From: Thermoflexales bacterium
GTDB lineage: Bacteria; Chloroflexota; Anaerolineae; Fen-1058
Direction: 5' to 3'
NCBI GenBank assembly: GCA_030834835.1
Contig: JAUQXD010000730.1
Coordinates: forward strand, 1 to 5,526
DNA length: 5,526 nucleotides
A model generated the notes under the pieces. That model was not told the DNA's origin. It saw only the letters and a list, made by a program, of their open reading frames with translations, and did no database searches. Both the position numbers and the translations under genes were made by a program. Positions 1 to 5,218 of this stretch are shown one piece after another (the first letter of the stretch is position 1; every line of letters begins with the position of its first letter).

Positions 1-1118
1 CAGTGTTGGCGATGGGCGTTTATCCGTACATTACCGCGCAGATTATTCTGCAATTGCTGGTCGGCGTGATTCCGGCGTTAGAGCGGATGATGAAGGAAGA
101 AGGCACGGCCGGCCGCAAGAAGATCGAGACCTACACGTACATTCTCACCGTCCCGATGGCGATGCTGTCGGGCATCGGCCAGGTGCGCCTGTTCAGCAGC
201 GGGAGCAGTGGTGAGATCATCAAGAACTTTGGCTTTCTGCCTGACCAAATCCTGCCCACGATGTCGGTCATCCTGACCATGACGGCCGGCACGTTCTTTG
301 CCATCTGGCTTGGCGAAATGATTACCGAGCAAGGCATCGGCCAGGGCTTGTCAATCATCATCTTTGGTGGTATCGTTGCGCGCTTGCCGCAAAACATTGC
401 GCAGCTGTTAGCCGACCCCACGAAGGCAGTCGGCTCGTTGATTGCCTTCGTTATCATCGTCACGCTCATCGTGCTGGTGATCGTGATAGTGCAGGAGGGT
501 CAGCGCCGGATACCTGTTCAGTATGGCAAGCGGGTGCGCGGGCGCAAGGTGTATGGCGGCGGCTCGACGCATATTCCGCTGAAGGTCAACATGGCGGGCA
601 TGATTCCGTTGATCTTCGCGCAGTCGATTTTGACGCTGCCGGCCATCATTTCGCAGATCTTCGCCGGTTCCACCGACCAGGGCGTAGCGTACTTCTTCAC
701 CCAGGTGGTGAATATTTTCAGCGGCGGCCGACACTCACTGTCGTTCATTTACTGGATTCTGTACTTCCTGCTGGTAGTCGGGTTCACGTACTTCTACACC
801 GACGTGATGGTGCAGCAGCAGAATCTGCCGGATACATTGCAGAAACAGGGCGGGTTCATTCCCGGCATCCGGCCCGGCTCGCGCACTGAAGAGTATCTGA
901 ACGGTGTCACGCGCCGCATTACGCTGGTGGGCGCGTTGTTCCTGGGTGGTATCGCGGTGATGCCGTTCTTGATCTCGATTACGGGTTTAATTGACAATGC
1001 CGTGAACTTCTCGATTCTGAGCACCGGTCTGCTCATCGTCGTCGGCGTGGTCCTCGACACGATGCGCCAGCTGGAAGCCCAGTTGACGATGCGGCACTAT
1101 GAAGGGTTTATCAAGTAG
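1..1118 (+). CDS. secY: Preprotein translocase subunit SecY (5' end cut by window edge)
   Basis: SecY forms the protein-conducting channel of the Sec translocon in the cytoplasmic membrane, working with SecE, SecG and the motor SecA. The visible 371 codons (frame from base 3) start within transmembrane helix 2, with GVYPYITAQIILQLL at fragment residues 5-19. They continue through the conserved cytosolic segments: EGTAGRKKIE, then WLGEMITEQGIGQGLSIIIF, then STHIPLKVNMAGMIPLIFA, and the PGIRPG loop, whose Arg (codon 870-872) matches the SecA-critical Arg357 of E. coli. Several long hydrophobic stretches fit the ten-helix fold. Compared with a usual length near 430-440, roughly 65-70 residues are missing, including helix 1 and the plug, so the GTG and TTG near the edge are internal codons. 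The protein ends HYEGFIK, as in Bacillus-like SecY. adk follows after 71 bp, the common spc-operon order. Confidence 0.97.
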   Translation, partial: VLAMGVYPYITAQIILQLLVGVIPALERMMKEEGTAGRKKIETYTYILTVPMAMLSGIGQVRLFSSGSSGEIIKNFGFLPDQILPTMSVILTMTAGTFFAIWLGEMITEQGIGQGLSIIIFGGIVARLPQNIAQLLADPTKAVGSLIAFVIIVTLIVLVIVIVQEGQRRIPVQYGKRVRGRKVYGGGSTHIPLKVNMAGMIPLIFAQSILTLPAIISQIFAGSTDQGVAYFFTQVVNIFSGGRHSLSFIYWILYFLLVVGFTYFYTDVMVQQQNLPDTLQKQGGFIPGIRPGSRTEEYLNGVTRRITLVGALFLGGIAVMPFLISITGLIDNAVNFSILSTGLLIVVGVVLDTMRQLEAQLTMRHYEGFIK

Positions 1119-1189
1119 GGTAGACAAGGGAAAGTAGTAGCAGGCCCGATTGCCAATTGACGATTGAACGCGGGGAAAAGGGCAGACAC
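1119..1189 (+). repeat. secY-adk gap with degenerate short-repeat units
   Basis: This 71-bp gap holds GTAGACAAGG (1120-1129), which is identical to 2968-2977 and is the reverse complement of 3008-3017 in the rpsK-rpsD gap. Further on, CGATTG occurs at 1147-1152 and again at 1161-1166, flanking the palindrome CAATTG (1154-1159). This resembles, in inverted form, the TGATTGGTCAACTGG units of the rpsM-rpsK gap. The last part, a purine-rich GGGGAAAAGGG (1172-1182), probably serves as the adk ribosome binding site, although no classical AGGAGG is present. I see no promoter or terminator. Calling it a decayed array is inference from the two better-preserved gaps. Confidence 0.5.
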
Positions 1190-1846
1190 ATGGCTGATTA
1201 CTTTATCCTGTTTGGGCCGCCCGGTGTGGGCAAAGGCACACAGGCCGCGCGACTGAAAGAGCAACTGGGTCTGGCGCATGTCGCCACCGGCGATTTGTTC
1301 CGCGAGCATTTGAAGAAGCAGACGGAACTGGGCCAACTGGCCAGGAAGTACATGGATGAAGGCAAGCTCGTGCCGGACGATGTGACCATCGGCATGGTGC
1401 GCGAGCGAATGAAGGATGCCGACACCCAGAGCGGAATTCTGTTTGACGGTTTTCCGCGCACGGTCGCGCAGTCGGAAGCGCTGGAGAAATTGCTGGGCGA
1501 GCGCGGCGACAAGATTCGGCAGGTGTTGTTCATCAATGCGCCGAAGGACGTGTTGCTCGATCGGTTGGGCGAGCGCTGGACGTGCCGGAAGTGTGGCGAG
1601 ATCTATAACGCCAAAACGAAGCCGCCGAAGATCGACAAAGTGTGCGATGTGTGCGGCGGTGAAGTGTATCAACGGGATGATGATAAGCCGGAAGTGCAGG
1701 CGCGTCGCATCAACGTCTATCTGGAACAGACTTCACCGTTGATTGAGTATTATCAGGCGCGCCGGATGATCACCTTGATCGACGGCACGCAGCCGATGGA
1801 CGTAGTCTCCGCAGCCGTGATGGCCGCGATTGAGAGCACGAAGTAA
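1190..1846 (+). CDS. adk: Adenylate kinase, long zinc-lid type
   Basis: Adenylate kinase catalyses ATP + AMP <=> 2 ADP in the cytosol, keeping adenylate pools balanced. The 218-aa product has the P-loop GPPGVGKGT at residues 9-17, the AMP-binding TGDLFRE at 33-39 and DGFPRT at 86-91. A long LID domain carries four cysteines (C132, C135, C152, C155) in two CxxC pairs, the structural zinc site found in many Gram-positive and thermophile enzymes. It then has RDDDKPE at 162-168 and the substrate-binding ARRIN region at 171-175. I chose ATG 1190 because [12 protein letters not shown] is the normal N-terminus and a purine-rich stretch lies 7 bp upstream. A TTG at 1157 in frame would add 11 residues unlike the family. 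The position directly after secY is typical; the next gene is rpmJ, with map and infA missing. Confidence 0.97.
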   Translation: MADYFILFGPPGVGKGTQAARLKEQLGLAHVATGDLFREHLKKQTELGQLARKYMDEGKLVPDDVTIGMVRERMKDADTQSGILFDGFPRTVAQSEALEKLLGERGDKIRQVLFINAPKDVLLDRLGERWTCRKCGEIYNAKTKPPKIDKVCDVCGGEVYQRDDDKPEVQARRINVYLEQTSPLIEYYQARRMITLIDGTQPMDVVSAAVMAAIESTK

Positions 1847-1853
1847 TTACGAT

Positions 1854-1866
1854 AACCTGACAGGTT
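1854..1866. repeat. 13-bp perfect palindrome between adk and rpmJ
   Basis: AACCTG-A-CAGGTT is perfectly symmetrical around A1860. As RNA it could form only a five-pair stem with a three-base loop. It lies five bases upstream of the rpmJ Shine-Dalgarno sequence and makes up a third of the 37-bp gap. It could be a small dispersed repeat, a protein-binding site or chance; no T-run follows, so it is not a terminator. Confidence 0.5.
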
Positions 1867-1883
1867 TCACAGGAGTTAGCACC

Positions 1884-1997
1884 ATGAAAGTTGGACCGTC
1901 TGTCCGGCGCATCTGCCCGAAGTGCAAGATCGTTCGGCGCAAAGGCAAAGTGCGTGTGATCTGCGAAAACCCGAAGCATAAGCAAGTGCAAGGCTAG
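1884..1997 (+). CDS. rpmJ: 50S ribosomal protein L36, zinc-binding form
   Basis: L36 is the smallest ribosomal protein, a zinc ribbon that packs on 23S rRNA in the large subunit. The translation is 37 aa, starting [14 protein letters not shown], with the CCCH zinc ligands C11, C14, C27 and H32 in standard spacing. This is therefore the zinc-containing (C+) paralogue, not the cysteine-free form. The usual length is 37-38 aa. The start ATG 1884 has AGGAG at 1871-1875, eight bases upstream. The frame is too short for most gene finders. The stop is followed after 12 bp by rpsM. In many bacteria infA sits directly upstream of rpmJ; here adk takes that place. Confidence 0.97.
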   Translation: MKVGPSVRRICPKCKIVRRKGKVRVICENPKHKQVQG

Positions 1998-2009
1998 TGG
2001 AGGCATTTT

Positions 2010-2399
2010 ATGGCACGTATCGCAGGCGTTGACCTGCCCCGCGCCAAGCGGGTTGAAGTCGGCTTAACGTATATCTATGGCATCGGTCTGCCAACCAGCC
2101 AGGAAATTCTGGCCCAGGCGCGCATCAGCCCTGACACGCGCATCAAAGATTTGACCGAAGCCGAGACCAACTTGTTGCGCGACCTGATCGAGAAGCAGCA
2201 CAAGGTCGAAGGTGATCTGCGCCGCGAGGTGTCTTTGAACATCAAGCGCCTCACGGAAATCGGCGCGTATCGTGGCCTGCGCCATCGCCGGAGTCTGCCG
2301 GTACGCGGCCAACGCACTCGCACCAATGCCCGCACCCGCCGGGGTCCCAAGAAGACCGTCCCGGGTCGTGGTCGACGGCGCGGCGCGAAGAAGAAGTAG
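2010..2399 (+). CDS. rpsM: 30S ribosomal protein S13
   Basis: S13 sits in the head of the small subunit, contacts 16S rRNA and S19, forms intersubunit bridges to the large subunit and touches the P-site tRNA through its basic tail. The 129-aa product has the N-terminal signature [10 protein letters not shown], the helix-turn segment YIYGIG at 21-26, and the S13 signature [20 protein letters not shown] at 87-106. It ends in a very basic tail, [11 protein letters not shown]. Ser95 takes the place of the glycine more often seen after RHRR, a small departure. The start is ATG 2010, with GTGGAGG (1997-2003) overlapping the last base of the rpmJ stop codon. A repeat array of 144 bp follows before rpsK, a long gap for this operon. 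Confidence 0.98.
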   Translation: MARIAGVDLPRAKRVEVGLTYIYGIGLPTSQEILAQARISPDTRIKDLTEAETNLLRDLIEKQHKVEGDLRREVSLNIKRLTEIGAYRGLRHRRSLPVRGQRTRTNARTRRGPKKTVPGRGRRRGAKKK

Positions 2400-2405
2400 C
2401 GCATG

Positions 2406-2511
2406 TGATTGGTCAACTGGTGATTGGTCGATTGGTGATGGGTCAACTGGTTAGCGGCAAACCGCCAGCCAGCCCATTCACCGGTTGACCAATCGACCAG
2501 TAACCGATTGA
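2406..2511. repeat. rpsM-rpsK array: three 15-bp direct units plus inverted units, long hairpin
   Basis: Three exact-length 15-bp tandem units lie at 2406-2420 (TGATTGGTCAACTGG), 2421-2435 (TGATTGGTCGATTGG) and 2436-2450 (TGATGGGTCAACTGG). After a GC-rich centre, related units follow in the opposite orientation: CCCATTCA (2473-2480), CCGGTTGACCAATCGA (2481-2496) and CCAGTAACCGATTGA (2497-2511). The longest perfect stem is TGGTCGATTGG (2425-2435) with 2489-2499, 11 bp. The centre can fold as GCGG-CAAA-CCGC (2454-2465), extended by GGTT/AGCC to 2449-2470 with one mismatch and one G-U pair. No T-run follows, so an intrinsic terminator is unlikely. A role in translation or processing of the downstream rpsK part is possible but unproven. 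Confidence 0.8.
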
Positions 2512-2512
2512 C

Positions 2513-2533
2513 TGAGTAAGGTTGAGTAAGGAG
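2513..2533 (+). promoter_or_regulatory. rpsK ribosome binding site within a duplicated 10-bp motif
   Basis: TGAGTAAGG occurs at 2513-2521 and again at 2523-2531, a 10-bp tandem duplication. The second copy runs into AAGGAG (2528-2533), ten bases before the rpsK ATG at 2544, and is the likely Shine-Dalgarno sequence. The first copy lacks the final GAG and lies too far upstream to serve this start. Confidence 0.7.
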
Positions 2534-2543
2534 AAAGTAGACT

Positions 2544-2942
2544 ATGGGTCGCACTCAGCGAGTCAAGCGCACGACGAGTAAGAAGACCAAGCGCGTTGCC
2601 GCGCACGGGCATGTGCACATTCACTCGAGCTTCAACAACACGATCGTGACGATCACCGACACGAGCGGCAATGCCGTGGCGTGGGGCAGCGCCGGTCAGG
2701 CGGGCTTCAAGGGCAGCCGCAAGAGCACGCCGTATGCCGCGCGACTGGCCGGCCAGAATGCCGCCAAGATCGCCGTGGACATGGGCGTGATGGAAGTGGA
2801 TGTGTTCGTGAAGGGGCCGGGGCCGGGCCGCGAGGCCGCCATCCGCGCCCTGCAGGCCAGTGGTCTGCGCGTGCGCTCGATCACGGATGTGACACCGATC
2901 CCGCATAACGGTTGCCGGCCGCCCAAGAAGCGCCGCGTCTAA
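2544..2942 (+). CDS. rpsK: 30S ribosomal protein S11
   Basis: S11 lies on the platform of the small subunit, beside S6, S18 and S21, and helps shape the mRNA exit region. The 132-aa translation has the basic N-terminal extension [17 protein letters not shown] and then [17 protein letters not shown] at about residues 23-39. [18 protein letters not shown] follows, then [14 protein letters not shown], and the hallmark C-terminus [16 protein letters not shown]. The Asn-Gly pair N122-G123 corresponds to the site known to become isoaspartate in E. coli S11. Length and both ends match the family. The start is ATG 2544, downstream of AAGGAG. It lies between rpsM and rpsD, the standard alpha-operon order, but with repeat arrays on both sides. 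Confidence 0.98.
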   Translation: MGRTQRVKRTTSKKTKRVAAHGHVHIHSSFNNTIVTITDTSGNAVAWGSAGQAGFKGSRKSTPYAARLAGQNAAKIAVDMGVMEVDVFVKGPGPGREAAIRALQASGLRVRSITDVTPIPHNGCRPPKKRRV

Positions 2943-3018
2943 AAAGGCAAAGTAAACAAGTGGGCAAGTAGACAAGGCTTGCCACTTGTTTCCTGATCTA
3001 CTGATTTCCTTGTCTACT
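2943..3018. repeat. rpsK-rpsD array: 8-bp units, direct then inverted
   Basis: Three 8-bp tandem units, GTAAACAA (2952-2959), GTGGGCAA (2960-2967) and GTAGACAA (2968-2975), follow a looser AAAGGCAA (2943-2950). The gap then switches to the opposite orientation: a 7-bp TTGCCAC (2979-2985), then TTGTTTCC (2986-2993), TGATCTAC (2994-3001), TGATTTCC (3002-3009) and TTGTCTAC (3010-3017). Two strong pairings result: 2954-2968 with 2978-2991 (one bulge), and AGTAGACAAGG (2967-2977) with 3008-3018 (11 bp, perfect). The second pairing uses the loop of the first. No poly-T tract follows. Unit phasing is directly visible; any function is inference. Confidence 0.82.
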
Positions 3019-3027
3019 AGCGATCAC

Positions 3028-3033
3028 AGGAGG
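3028..3033 (+). promoter_or_regulatory. rpsD Shine-Dalgarno sequence, perfect AGGAGG
   Basis: A full AGGAGG lies only four bases from the rpsD ATG, a shorter spacer than elsewhere in this window. It begins ten bases after the end of the 8-bp repeat array, so folding of that array could influence ribosome access. Confidence 0.85.
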
Positions 3034-3037
3034 ACGC

Positions 3038-3676
3038 ATGGCACGTACGATTGGACCCGTGTGTAAACTGTGCCGCCGCGAAGGTGAAAAACTTTTCTTG
3101 AAGGGCGCGCGCTGCTTATCGCCGAAGTGTGCGATTGAGCGCCGCGGTTATGCCCCCGGTCAGCACGGGAAGACCGGTCAATTCAAGCGCGGACGGTCCA
3201 CAGACTATTTGAATCAGCTGCGTGAGAAACAGAAGGCGCGCCGAATTTACGGTGTGCTGGAAGCGCAGTTCCGCCGCTATTATCAGATCGCCTTGCGCAG
3301 CAAGGGCGTCACTGGCGCGATGTTGCTGGCGATTCTTGAATCCCGGCTCGACAACGTGGTTTACCGGTTGGGGTTGGCGACGTCCCGCGCGCAGGCGCGG
3401 CAGTTGGTGGCGCACGGTCACATCGATGTGAACGGCCGCCGCACTTCAGCCCCGTCGTATGTGTGCAAAGCCGGCGACGCGATCAGCGTGCACCCGGTCA
3501 GCCTGAAACTGTCGTACTTTAAGACGGTTGGCAAAGAAGTGGGCGAGTACGTTCCGCCGAAGTGGCTGAGTTTCGACTCCATGCAACTCAGCGGCAAGGT
3601 GCTCAACCAGCCGTCACGCGAAGAGATCGATCTCTCGCTGAACGAACAACTCATCGTTGAGTACTACTCTCGATAG
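3038..3676 (+). CDS. rpsD: 30S ribosomal protein S4, four-cysteine form
   Basis: S4 is a primary 16S rRNA binding protein that starts assembly of the small-subunit body and contributes to decoding accuracy. In E. coli it also represses the alpha operon by binding a pseudoknot upstream of rpsM. The 212-aa product opens [12 protein letters not shown] and carries cysteines C9, C12, C26 and C31 in the spacing of the metal-binding site of Thermus S4. The linker YAPGQHGK follows at 38-45, and the S4 RNA-binding domain runs from about residue 102 ([13 protein letters not shown]) through [16 protein letters not shown]. Length is within the family range of about 200-212. The start is ATG 3038 after AGGAGG. 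If S4 autoregulates here, the structured gaps around it are candidate targets, but nothing in the sequence proves it. Confidence 0.98.
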   Translation: MARTIGPVCKLCRREGEKLFLKGARCLSPKCAIERRGYAPGQHGKTGQFKRGRSTDYLNQLREKQKARRIYGVLEAQFRRYYQIALRSKGVTGAMLLAILESRLDNVVYRLGLATSRAQARQLVAHGHIDVNGRRTSAPSYVCKAGDAISVHPVSLKLSYFKTVGKEVGEYVPPKWLSFDSMQLSGKVLNQPSREEIDLSLNEQLIVEYYSR

Positions 3677-3678
3677 TT

Positions 3679-3752
3679 TTGGATGTTGGACGTTAGGGGC
3701 TGGACGTTGGAGGGCAGGTTGAACTCCAACCTCCACTCCCAACGTCCAATCC
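3679..3752. repeat. rpsD-rpoA array: heptad units, direct then inverted, long hairpin
   Basis: Five consecutive 7-bp units run from 3679 to 3713: TTGGATG, TTGGACG, TTAGGGG, CTGGACG and TTGGAGG. After a short centre, four inverted heptads follow from 3724 to 3751: CTCCAAC, CTCCACT, CCCAACG and TCCAATC. The best hairpin pairs TGGACGTTGG (3701-3710) with 3739-3748 (10 bp) and AGGTTG (3716-3721) with CAACCT (3727-3732), around a 5-base loop. An alternative 9-bp outer stem joins TTGGACGTT (3686-3694) with 3741-3749. The next 40 or so bases up to the rpoA ribosome binding site show no repeat and no clear promoter. No T-run marks a terminator. Confidence 0.82.
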
Positions 3753-3794
3753 TTGAAGCGACCGAGCGGTTGGCCTGATGGTTCGGTGGCACGA

Positions 3795-3799
3795 GGAGG
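3795..3799 (+). promoter_or_regulatory. rpoA Shine-Dalgarno sequence, deciding a TTG start
   Basis: GGAGG, within GAGGAGG, ends six bases before TTG 3806 but 21 bases before the first in-frame ATG (3821). This spacing strongly favours the TTG as the initiation codon. Confidence 0.8.
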
Positions 3800-3805
3800 A
3801 CTCCA

Positions 3806-4801
3806 TTGTCAAGCTTAAGCATGGTCTTGCCTAAAATCGAGACTGATGCCACATCGAAGAATTACGGGCGCTACATCATCGGCCCGCTGGAGCGCGGCTA
3901 CGGCGTCACACTGGGCAATGCGCTGCGGCGTGTGCTGTTGAGCAGTCTGCCCGGCGCCGCGGTTACGTCGGTGCGGGTCAGCGATGTGCATCATGAATTC
4001 TCGGACATTCCGCACGTCCGTGAAGACATGACGCTCGTCATCCTGCAAATCAAGCAACTGCGCGTCAAGCTGCACAGTGAAGAGCCGGTGCGCCTGCGCC
4101 TCGAAGTGCGCGGCGAGGGCACCGTGACGGCGGGCGACATTCAGTGCCCGCCGGAAGTGGACATTATCAATCCCGACCTGTATCTATTCACGGTCGACAG
4201 CGACAAAGCGCGGCTCGAAATGGAAATGACCGTTGAGCCGGGACGCGGCTACAGCCCGTCCGATGAGCGCGGCCGCCTGCCGATCGGTGAACTGCCGGTC
4301 GATGCGATCTTCAGCCCGGTCAAGCGCTGCAACTACGACGTCGAGCGCGCACGCGTGGGCCAGATGACCAACTACGACAAGTTGATCATGGAAATCTGGA
4401 CCGATGGCACGATGCGTCCGCAAGAAGCGCTCAGCCAGTCGGCGCGCATCTTGATGCAGCACTTCTCGCTGGTCGCGGGTGTCACCGAAGAGATCCGCAT
4501 GGAGGAAGTGACGCAGGCCGCCTCGGCGATTCCGCAAGAAATCTACGAAACGCCGATCGAGCAGCTGGACCTGTCGGTGCGCGTCTTCAACTCGTTGAAG
4601 CGCACGGGCATCACCAACGTCGGCGAAGTGCTGGAGATGCTGGGCCGCGGCGAAGAAGCCATGCTCACCATCCGCAACTTCGGCGCGAAGTCGCTGACCG
4701 AACTGCGCGATAAGCTGGTGGCCAAGGGCCTGCTGAAGGCGGATGATCTGCCGTTAGGGGCGACTGCCAATCTGCCCGAAGAAGACGCCGGCGACGAATA
4801 G
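3806..4801 (+). CDS. rpoA: DNA-directed RNA polymerase subunit alpha
   Basis: The alpha subunit dimerises to seed assembly of RNA polymerase and, through its C-terminal domain, contacts UP elements and activators. The 331-aa product opens with VLPKIE at residues 7-12. The N-terminal dimerisation signature, LERGYGVTLGNALRRVLLSS, is at 28-47, and INPDLYLFT and the NYDKLIMEIWTDG segment follow. The C-terminal domain covers about 250-312. Its R259 and N262 in VRVFNSLK match DNA-binding R265 and N268 of E. coli, and G293, K295 and S296 in NFGAKSLTEL match G296, K298 and S299. An acidic tail ends the protein. The start is taken as TTG 3806 because of the well-placed GGAGG; ATG 3821 would remove five residues but lacks a site. 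The order rpsD-rpoA-rplQ is the standard alpha operon. Confidence 0.97.
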   Translation: MSSLSMVLPKIETDATSKNYGRYIIGPLERGYGVTLGNALRRVLLSSLPGAAVTSVRVSDVHHEFSDIPHVREDMTLVILQIKQLRVKLHSEEPVRLRLEVRGEGTVTAGDIQCPPEVDIINPDLYLFTVDSDKARLEMEMTVEPGRGYSPSDERGRLPIGELPVDAIFSPVKRCNYDVERARVGQMTNYDKLIMEIWTDGTMRPQEALSQSARILMQHFSLVAGVTEEIRMEEVTQAASAIPQEIYETPIEQLDLSVRVFNSLKRTGITNVGEVLEMLGRGEEAMLTIRNFGAKSLTELRDKLVAKGLLKADDLPLGATANLPEEDAGDE

Positions 4802-4825
4802 TCGGGCCGGAGAGGACGTTTAGAC

Positions 4826-5212
4826 ATGCGACATCGTGTAGCAGGAAAAAAACTCAGTCGAACTGCCGATCAGCGCCTGGCGCTGCGGCGTGGCCTGGTC
4901 TCTGATCTGTTCCGTCACGGCGCGATCCGGACGACCGAAGCGAAAGCCGATGCCATTCGCGGCATGGCCGAGAAGTTGATTACGTCGGCCAAGCACAGCC
5001 TGGCGGCCAACGACCCGATCAAGGTCGTCAACGCCCGGCGGCAAGCGGCCCGTCATCTGTATGGCAATGAAATCGTCAAGAAGTTGTTTGACGAAATCGC
5101 GCCCAAATACACCACCCGGCCGGGCGGGTACACCCGCACCTACAAGATCGGTCTGCGCAAGGGCGATGCTGCCCCCGTCGTTCAGATCGAACTGGTGGAC
5201 GACGAAGCCTGA
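4826..5212 (+). CDS. rplQ: 50S ribosomal protein L17
   Basis: L17 is a large-subunit protein near the outer rim of the exit-tunnel side, bound to 23S rRNA. The 128-aa product has the family opening MRHRVAGKKLSRTADQR, the conserved LFRHGAIRTTEAKA at 28-41, AEKLIT soon after, and the late motif GGYTRTYKIGLRKGDAAP, ending in an acidic tip. The length is normal for bacterial L17 (about 116-130). The start is ATG 4826, with GGAGAGG (4809-4815) ten bases upstream. The gap from rpoA is only 24 bp and that to truA only 6 bp, so the three are very likely cotranscribed, and no repeat array interrupts them. Confidence 0.97.
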   Translation: MRHRVAGKKLSRTADQRLALRRGLVSDLFRHGAIRTTEAKADAIRGMAEKLITSAKHSLAANDPIKVVNARRQAARHLYGNEIVKKLFDEIAPKYTTRPGGYTRTYKIGLRKGDAAPVVQIELVDDEA

Positions 5213-5218
5213 TCGGCT

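Noticed and set aside
1157..1189. Upstream in-frame TTG as an earlier start for adk
   Set aside because: It would add 11 residues unlike adenylate kinases and lies within the repeat-like gap; ATG 1190 gives the normal N-terminus.
1097..1672. Long antisense open frame opposite the secY end and adk
   Set aside because: It is a shadow of the adk reading frame in GC-rich DNA, with no recognisable domain in its translation and a well-supported gene on the other strand.
2485..2520. Promoter in the rpsM-rpsK gap (TTGACC as a -35)
   Set aside because: No TATAAT-like -10 occurs at the right distance, and TTGACC is part of the inverted repeat words.
2811..2835. GGGGCC-rich short repeat in rpsK
   Set aside because: It encodes the conserved KGPGPGRE motif of S11, so the repetition follows from the protein sequence.
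2954..2993. Intrinsic terminator after rpsK
   Set aside because: A stem is present but no T-rich tract follows, and rpsD continues the operon.
2406..3752. CRISPR array
   Set aside because: The repeated units are 7-15 bp, contiguous and without unique spacers, and there are no cas genes.
3701..3752. Intrinsic terminator after rpsD
   Set aside because: The hairpin is followed by ATCCTTGAAGCG, not by a run of T, and rpoA lies downstream on the same strand.
3755..3800. tRNA-like segment before rpoA (CCGAGCGGTTGGCC)
   Set aside because: No acceptor stem, anticodon arm or T-loop can be built; the similarity to a D-arm is superficial.
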